Below, piece by piece: positions 61,368 through 64,000 of a stretch of DNA of 64,000 nucleotides. Position numbers and translations under genes: made by a program. How positions within the stretch are numbered: the first letter of the stretch is position 1; each line of letters starts with the position of its first letter. The notes beneath the pieces were generated by a model. That model had not been told where the DNA came from. It was given only the letters and a program-made list of their open reading frames with translations, and searched no databases. Origin of the DNA: Planctomycetota bacterium (GTDB lineage: Bacteria > Planctomycetota > Brocadiia > SM23-32 > JAKLEA01); assembly GCA_022711755.1 (NCBI GenBank), contig JAKLEA010000023.1, positions 36,303-100,302 on the forward strand, written 5' to 3'.

Positions 61368-62951
61368 ATGGCCGACGGGAGAGATAAAACGGGAAGCGTC
61401 ACGAGAAGGAACTTCTGCATGATCGGAGCAGGCGCGGCGGCGATGGCGCTCTCCGGCAGCGCGCGCGCGGCTCAGCGCGAACGACCGAACATCCTTTTCC
61501 TGATGGTTGACCAGTTCAGGCCGGACTGCATCGGCGCGGACGGCAACCGCGCCATACGAACGCCCAATCTCGACCGCATCGCATACGAAGGAATACGCTT
61601 CCCATGCGCGTATTCCAGCACGCCGACCTGCACTCCGGCCCGCGCGGGGCTGCTGACCGGACTATCGCCGTGGAATCACGGGATGCTCGGCTACGCCCGC
61701 GTCGGCGAACGATACGCCTTTGAGAAGCCCAGGGCACTGCGCGACGCGGGGTATCACACGATCGGCATCGGCAAGATGCACTGGCATCCGCAGCGCAACA
61801 TGCACGGACTGCACGAGCTTTACCTTGACGAATCGGGCCGCGCGGAAACGCCCGGCTTCGTCAGCGACTACCGCGCGTGGTTCGCCAAAGAAGCGCCGGG
61901 CCTAAGCCCCGACGCGACCGGCATCGGTTTCAACGAATTCCGTTCCGGCGTCTACGCCCTACCCGAAAACCTGCACCCGACGCATTGGACGGCGCAGACC
62001 GCCATTGACCGCCTGAAGGCTTACGACCAGGCGGAACCATTTTACATGAAGGTCTCCTTCGCGCGGCCGCACAGCCCTTACGATCCGCCGAAGCGTTTCT
62101 GGGACATGTACGAGAGCGCGGACCTCCCCCCCGCCGTCGTCGGCAAGTGGGCCGCGCGGCACGCCCCGCGCAGCGACGACGGGCCGAACATTTGGCACGG
62201 CGACCTCGGCCCGGAGCAGGTCCGCAAGTCAAGGCAGGGATACTACGGATCGGTCAGTTTCATTGACGAACAGATCGGGCGGATTCTCGAGACGCTTGAG
62301 GAGCGCGGCCTGCTGGAGGAGACGCTGATTCTGTTGACGGCGGATCACGGGGACATGACCGGCGACCACCACATGTGGCGCAAGTCCTACGCATACGAGG
62401 CGTCGGCGCGGATACCGATGCTGATGCGCTGGCCGGAGGGGCTTGTCGCGGGGGGGCGGGGGCAGGTCTGCCGCGCGCCGGTCGAGTTGCGCGACGTGCT
62501 GCCGACGTTCCTTGACGCGGCCGGCGCGGCGATCCCGGACAGTCTGGATGGGCGAAGCATGCTGGACCTGGCGCGCGGGAAGGCGGAAGGCTGGCGGGAG
62601 TTCATTGACCTCGAACACGACATCTGCTACGACGCGGCGAACCACTGGAACGCACTCACCGACGGGCGATGGAAGTACATCTTCCACGCGCGGGACGGGG
62701 AGGAGCAGTTGTTCGATCTGAAGAGCGATCCGGGGGAGATCAATGATCTGGCGCATGCGGAAGCAGGTTCGGATTCCGCGCCTGCTCCGGATTATGCCGG
62801 AGAATTGCGAAAGTGGCGCGGGCGGATGATCGAGCATCTATCGGTCCGCGGGGAGGAGTTCGTCAAGGACGGGCAACTCGCGCTCAGGCCGAAGAGCAGG
62901 CTCCTCTCGCCGAACCATCCGGGATGCTCGTGCCATCCGAAGAAGGGATGA
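61368..62951 (+). CDS. Tat-exported type I sulfatase
   Basis: A 527-residue arylsulfatase-family enzyme. Twin-arginine signal (TRRNFCMIGAGAAAMALSG, residues 12-30) and, in the mature part, metal-binding ILFLMVDQFRPDCIG, the formylglycine site Cys88 in CTPAR, then GKMHWHP, TADHGDMTGDHHMWRK and EQLFDLKSDPGEINDL. The Cys-type site must be oxidised by FGE or anSME; the FGE-fold protein at 3.7 kb lacks the needed cysteines and no anSME is present here. Starts 46 bases after the glycyl-radical enzyme with GGAG upstream, so both are likely in one operon. Alternative start at 61311. Confidence 0.94.
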   Translation: MADGRDKTGSVTRRNFCMIGAGAAAMALSGSARAAQRERPNILFLMVDQFRPDCIGADGNRAIRTPNLDRIAYEGIRFPCAYSSTPTCTPARAGLLTGLSPWNHGMLGYARVGERYAFEKPRALRDAGYHTIGIGKMHWHPQRNMHGLHELYLDESGRAETPGFVSDYRAWFAKEAPGLSPDATGIGFNEFRSGVYALPENLHPTHWTAQTAIDRLKAYDQAEPFYMKVSFARPHSPYDPPKRFWDMYESADLPPAVVGKWAARHAPRSDDGPNIWHGDLGPEQVRKSRQGYYGSVSFIDEQIGRILETLEERGLLEETLILLTADHGDMTGDHHMWRKSYAYEASARIPMLMRWPEGLVAGGRGQVCRAPVELRDVLPTFLDAAGAAIPDSLDGRSMLDLARGKAEGWREFIDLEHDICYDAANHWNALTDGRWKYIFHARDGEEQLFDLKSDPGEINDLAHAEAGSDSAPAPDYAGELRKWRGRMIEHLSVRGEEFVKDGQLALRPKSRLLSPNHPGCSCHPKKG

Positions 62952-63086
62952 CGGCAGATGCTACACGCATTACCCGATCGTCCATTATCGTTCGCTGTGT
63001 ACCACTTCACTTGGGGGAAACGTGTCCGCTTGACAGTAGGCCTTGCTTTCAGAAAATTTACAGCCACCTCCAAACAGATATTGACT

Positions 63087-63114
63087 TTGACTTCCCGTTT
63101 GAGTACTTTACACA
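63087..63114 (+). promoter_or_regulatory. Possible promoter before the MazF-type module
   Basis: TTGACT (63087-63092), 16 bases, TACACA (63109-63114): the same layout as the promoters of the two other toxin-antitoxin modules. Confidence 0.45.
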
Positions 63115-63208
63115 AAGCGATAGAGAATCTTGCTGTTTCAACCGCAATTTCCCAGGCATGTGGCGCTGGGGCGAGCGATTGTGTGTCTCCGTACAGGTGC
63201 AAAACCTA

Positions 63209-63739
63209 ATGAGCATGGAAACGGACAAGAAGATTGACCGATTGCGCAGTATATTCGGCGGGGAGTTAGCCGAAGACGAAGTCATCTTTCTATCTCAGGT
63301 GAAAGATGTTGCCAAGCTCGTATCCGAAAGAAAGTGCGATTTTGATGAGGCAATGAAGGTCCTTTCAGACTGCATTTTCAAATGGATCGAAATACGTGCC
63401 GTTGATGAAGACTACACCAACTTCCGCCAGAATATTGACCTATGTGAGTTTTGTCACTCATATCCTACAAGAGTATCCCGTAGTGAGGAACATAGGCAGA
63501 GAGACTTGTCAGAGGAAGAAACCAAGTTTCTTCAGGATATGTGTGGAGCAATTGATTTTGTGACTAGGAATGGCATTGGGTTTGGTTTGATTCTGAATGT
63601 GCTGGCACACGATATAGGGGAAATTATGAAGAACGAAGAACCTGGCAGACTGTTTTCGGTGGGATTCTCTCCGAAGGTGAGTGGATGGGCTACATACAAC
63701 CGAGAGAAGGTTGGAGACCCGGACGAATCTTCGGAGTAA
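63209..63739 (+). CDS. Unknown protein in antitoxin position before MazF-type gene
   Basis: A 176-residue soluble, helical, acidic protein without recognised family. DKKIDRLRSIFGGELAEDE opens the protein, and CEFCHSYPTR (about residues 74-83) contains a C-x-x-C-H group that might bind metal. It stands four bases before the MazF/PemK gene in the position of an antitoxin but lacks the AbrB, RHH or HTH pattern of known MazE/PemI proteins and is twice as long. AT-richer than the preceding operon. The start at 63209 (or 63215) is chosen because earlier starts lie in GC-rich sequence of the sulfatase end. Confidence 0.6.
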   Translation: MSMETDKKIDRLRSIFGGELAEDEVIFLSQVKDVAKLVSERKCDFDEAMKVLSDCIFKWIEIRAVDEDYTNFRQNIDLCEFCHSYPTRVSRSEEHRQRDLSEEETKFLQDMCGAIDFVTRNGIGFGLILNVLAHDIGEIMKNEEPGRLFSVGFSPKVSGWATYNREKVGDPDESSE

Positions 63740-63743
63740 CTTC

Positions 63744-63938
63744 ATGGACAGAACAGACATTAACCGGGGCGAAATCTATTATGTATGTCTCGATCCAGTG
63801 TTTGGCAGGGAGATAGGTGGTTTTAAACTCCGTCCCGTTGTGGTTGTATCCATTAATGATATAAACGACGATACACGGTTGGCTGTTGTTATACCAGGTA
63901 CTGATGCAGCAAATAAGGTCCCCCTAGCAGCCCGTTGA
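63744..63938 (+). CDS. MazF/PemK-type toxin, C-terminally truncated
   Basis: MDRTDINRGEIYYVCLDPVFGREIGGFKLRPVVVVSINDIN is the N-terminal half of a MazF/PemK mRNA interferase (R-G-E-I/D-x-x-V, E-x-x-G...RPVVVVS). The frame stops after 64 residues where the family has about 110, because at about 63924 the sequence changes to CTAG followed by CAGCCCGTTGAAAAAG, which resembles an IS end. The C-terminal half is thus lost or lies beyond the insertion; the toxin is probably inactive. Confidence 0.8.
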   Translation: MDRTDINRGEIYYVCLDPVFGREIGGFKLRPVVVVSINDINDDTRLAVVIPGTDAANKVPLAAR

Positions 63939-64000
63939 AAAAGCTGCCGTTTACGCTGCTGTCAAGCGCCGACGATCTGCAAGGAAGATATGTGTGGAAC
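63924..64000. mobile_element. Probable insertion-sequence end at the right edge
   Basis: After CTAG (63924-63927, a possible target-site duplication) the sequence CAGCCCGTTGAAAAAG begins, like the terminal inverted repeats I associate with IS4/IS1182-type elements. It interrupts the MazF/PemK gene. The rest of the element, including any transposase, is outside the window. Confidence 0.5.

Noticed and set aside
1..64000. tRNA, rRNA or CRISPR array
   Set aside because: I looked for cloverleaf-like blocks, rRNA cores and regularly spaced direct repeats in the intergenic regions and saw none.

Overview
The window is a GC-rich bacterial chromosome segment. Its gene content points to the PVC superphylum (Planctomycetota, Lentisphaerota, Verrucomicrobiota) or a neighbouring heterotrophic candidate phylum. 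The clues are a prepilin-like protein with a DUF1559-type H-x9-DG motif, an LEPR-XLL-like exported beta-helix protein, a DUF4175-type membrane protein, a Tat-exported sulfatase, four Gfo/Idh/MocA oxidoreductases, a HEAT/DUF1080 (3-keto-glycoside hydrolase-type) lipoprotein and several sialidase-like beta-propellers. A glycyl-radical enzyme suggests at least facultative anaerobic life. The phylum is inferred from gene content only: no rRNA or tRNA gene was seen.

Layout. 1-9.8 kb (minus strand): end-truncated DUF4175-like protein, LEPR-XLL-like protein, an FGE-fold/FHA fusion translationally coupled to a HEAT-repeat protein, then a soluble PAS histidine kinase and its NarL-type response regulator. 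10-12.8 kb (plus): DUF432 protein, MscS channel, sialidase-like propeller. 12.9-16.5 kb (minus): galK, trpD and an exported SGNH hydrolase. 17-17.7 kb: a HepT/MntA-type toxin-antitoxin pair. 17.9-25.6 kb (plus): a compact seven-gene catabolic operon (aldehyde dehydrogenase, D-threonine-aldolase-like enzyme, two SDRs, Gfo/Idh/MocA oxidoreductase, class III aminotransferase, amidohydrolase) of unassigned substrate. 25.9-27.8 kb: an AbrB/Doc toxin-antitoxin pair and a frameshifted alanine dehydrogenase. 28-33.7 kb (minus) and 35.8-39.9 kb (plus): carbohydrate genes of the oxidoreductase / sugar isomerase / DUF1080 kind, separated by an AT-richer insertion with a GAF-domain gene. 40-43.3 kb: a DUF6250-like protein, a zinc dehydrogenase and an aldo/keto reductase. 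43.4-45.1 kb: a lower-GC cassette of three unrecognised genes, one HEPN-like. 45.3-51.8 kb: sugar ABC permease, oxidoreductase, DUF4874/DUF4832 protein, zwf, psd. 51.9-58.4 kb: beta-propeller protein, MttB-family protein, tgt, SpoIID-like protein, prepilin-like protein. 59-63 kb: glycyl-radical enzyme and Tat-exported sulfatase. 63.2-64 kb: unknown gene plus a MazF/PemK toxin cut short by what looks like an IS end.

How the genes fit together. Most of the window serves scavenging of complex, often sulfated or acylated, carbohydrates: exported hydrolases and sulfatase, oxidoreductases and sugar isomerases, an ABC sugar permease, galactokinase and glucose-6-phosphate dehydrogenase. Accessory DNA is scattered through it: three toxin-antitoxin-type loci, two of them with the same promoter layout (TTGACA-N16-TACACT) and the third similar; AT-richer inserts; and three kinds of intergenic palindrome. 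Two genes (ald and the zinc dehydrogenase) are each one base short in an eight-base G/C run, which most simply means homopolymer undercalling in the assembly. The strongest candidates for undescribed biology are the seven-gene operon at 17.9-25.6 kb, the three-gene HEPN-like cassette at 43.4-45.1 kb and the unusual MazF partner at 63.2 kb.
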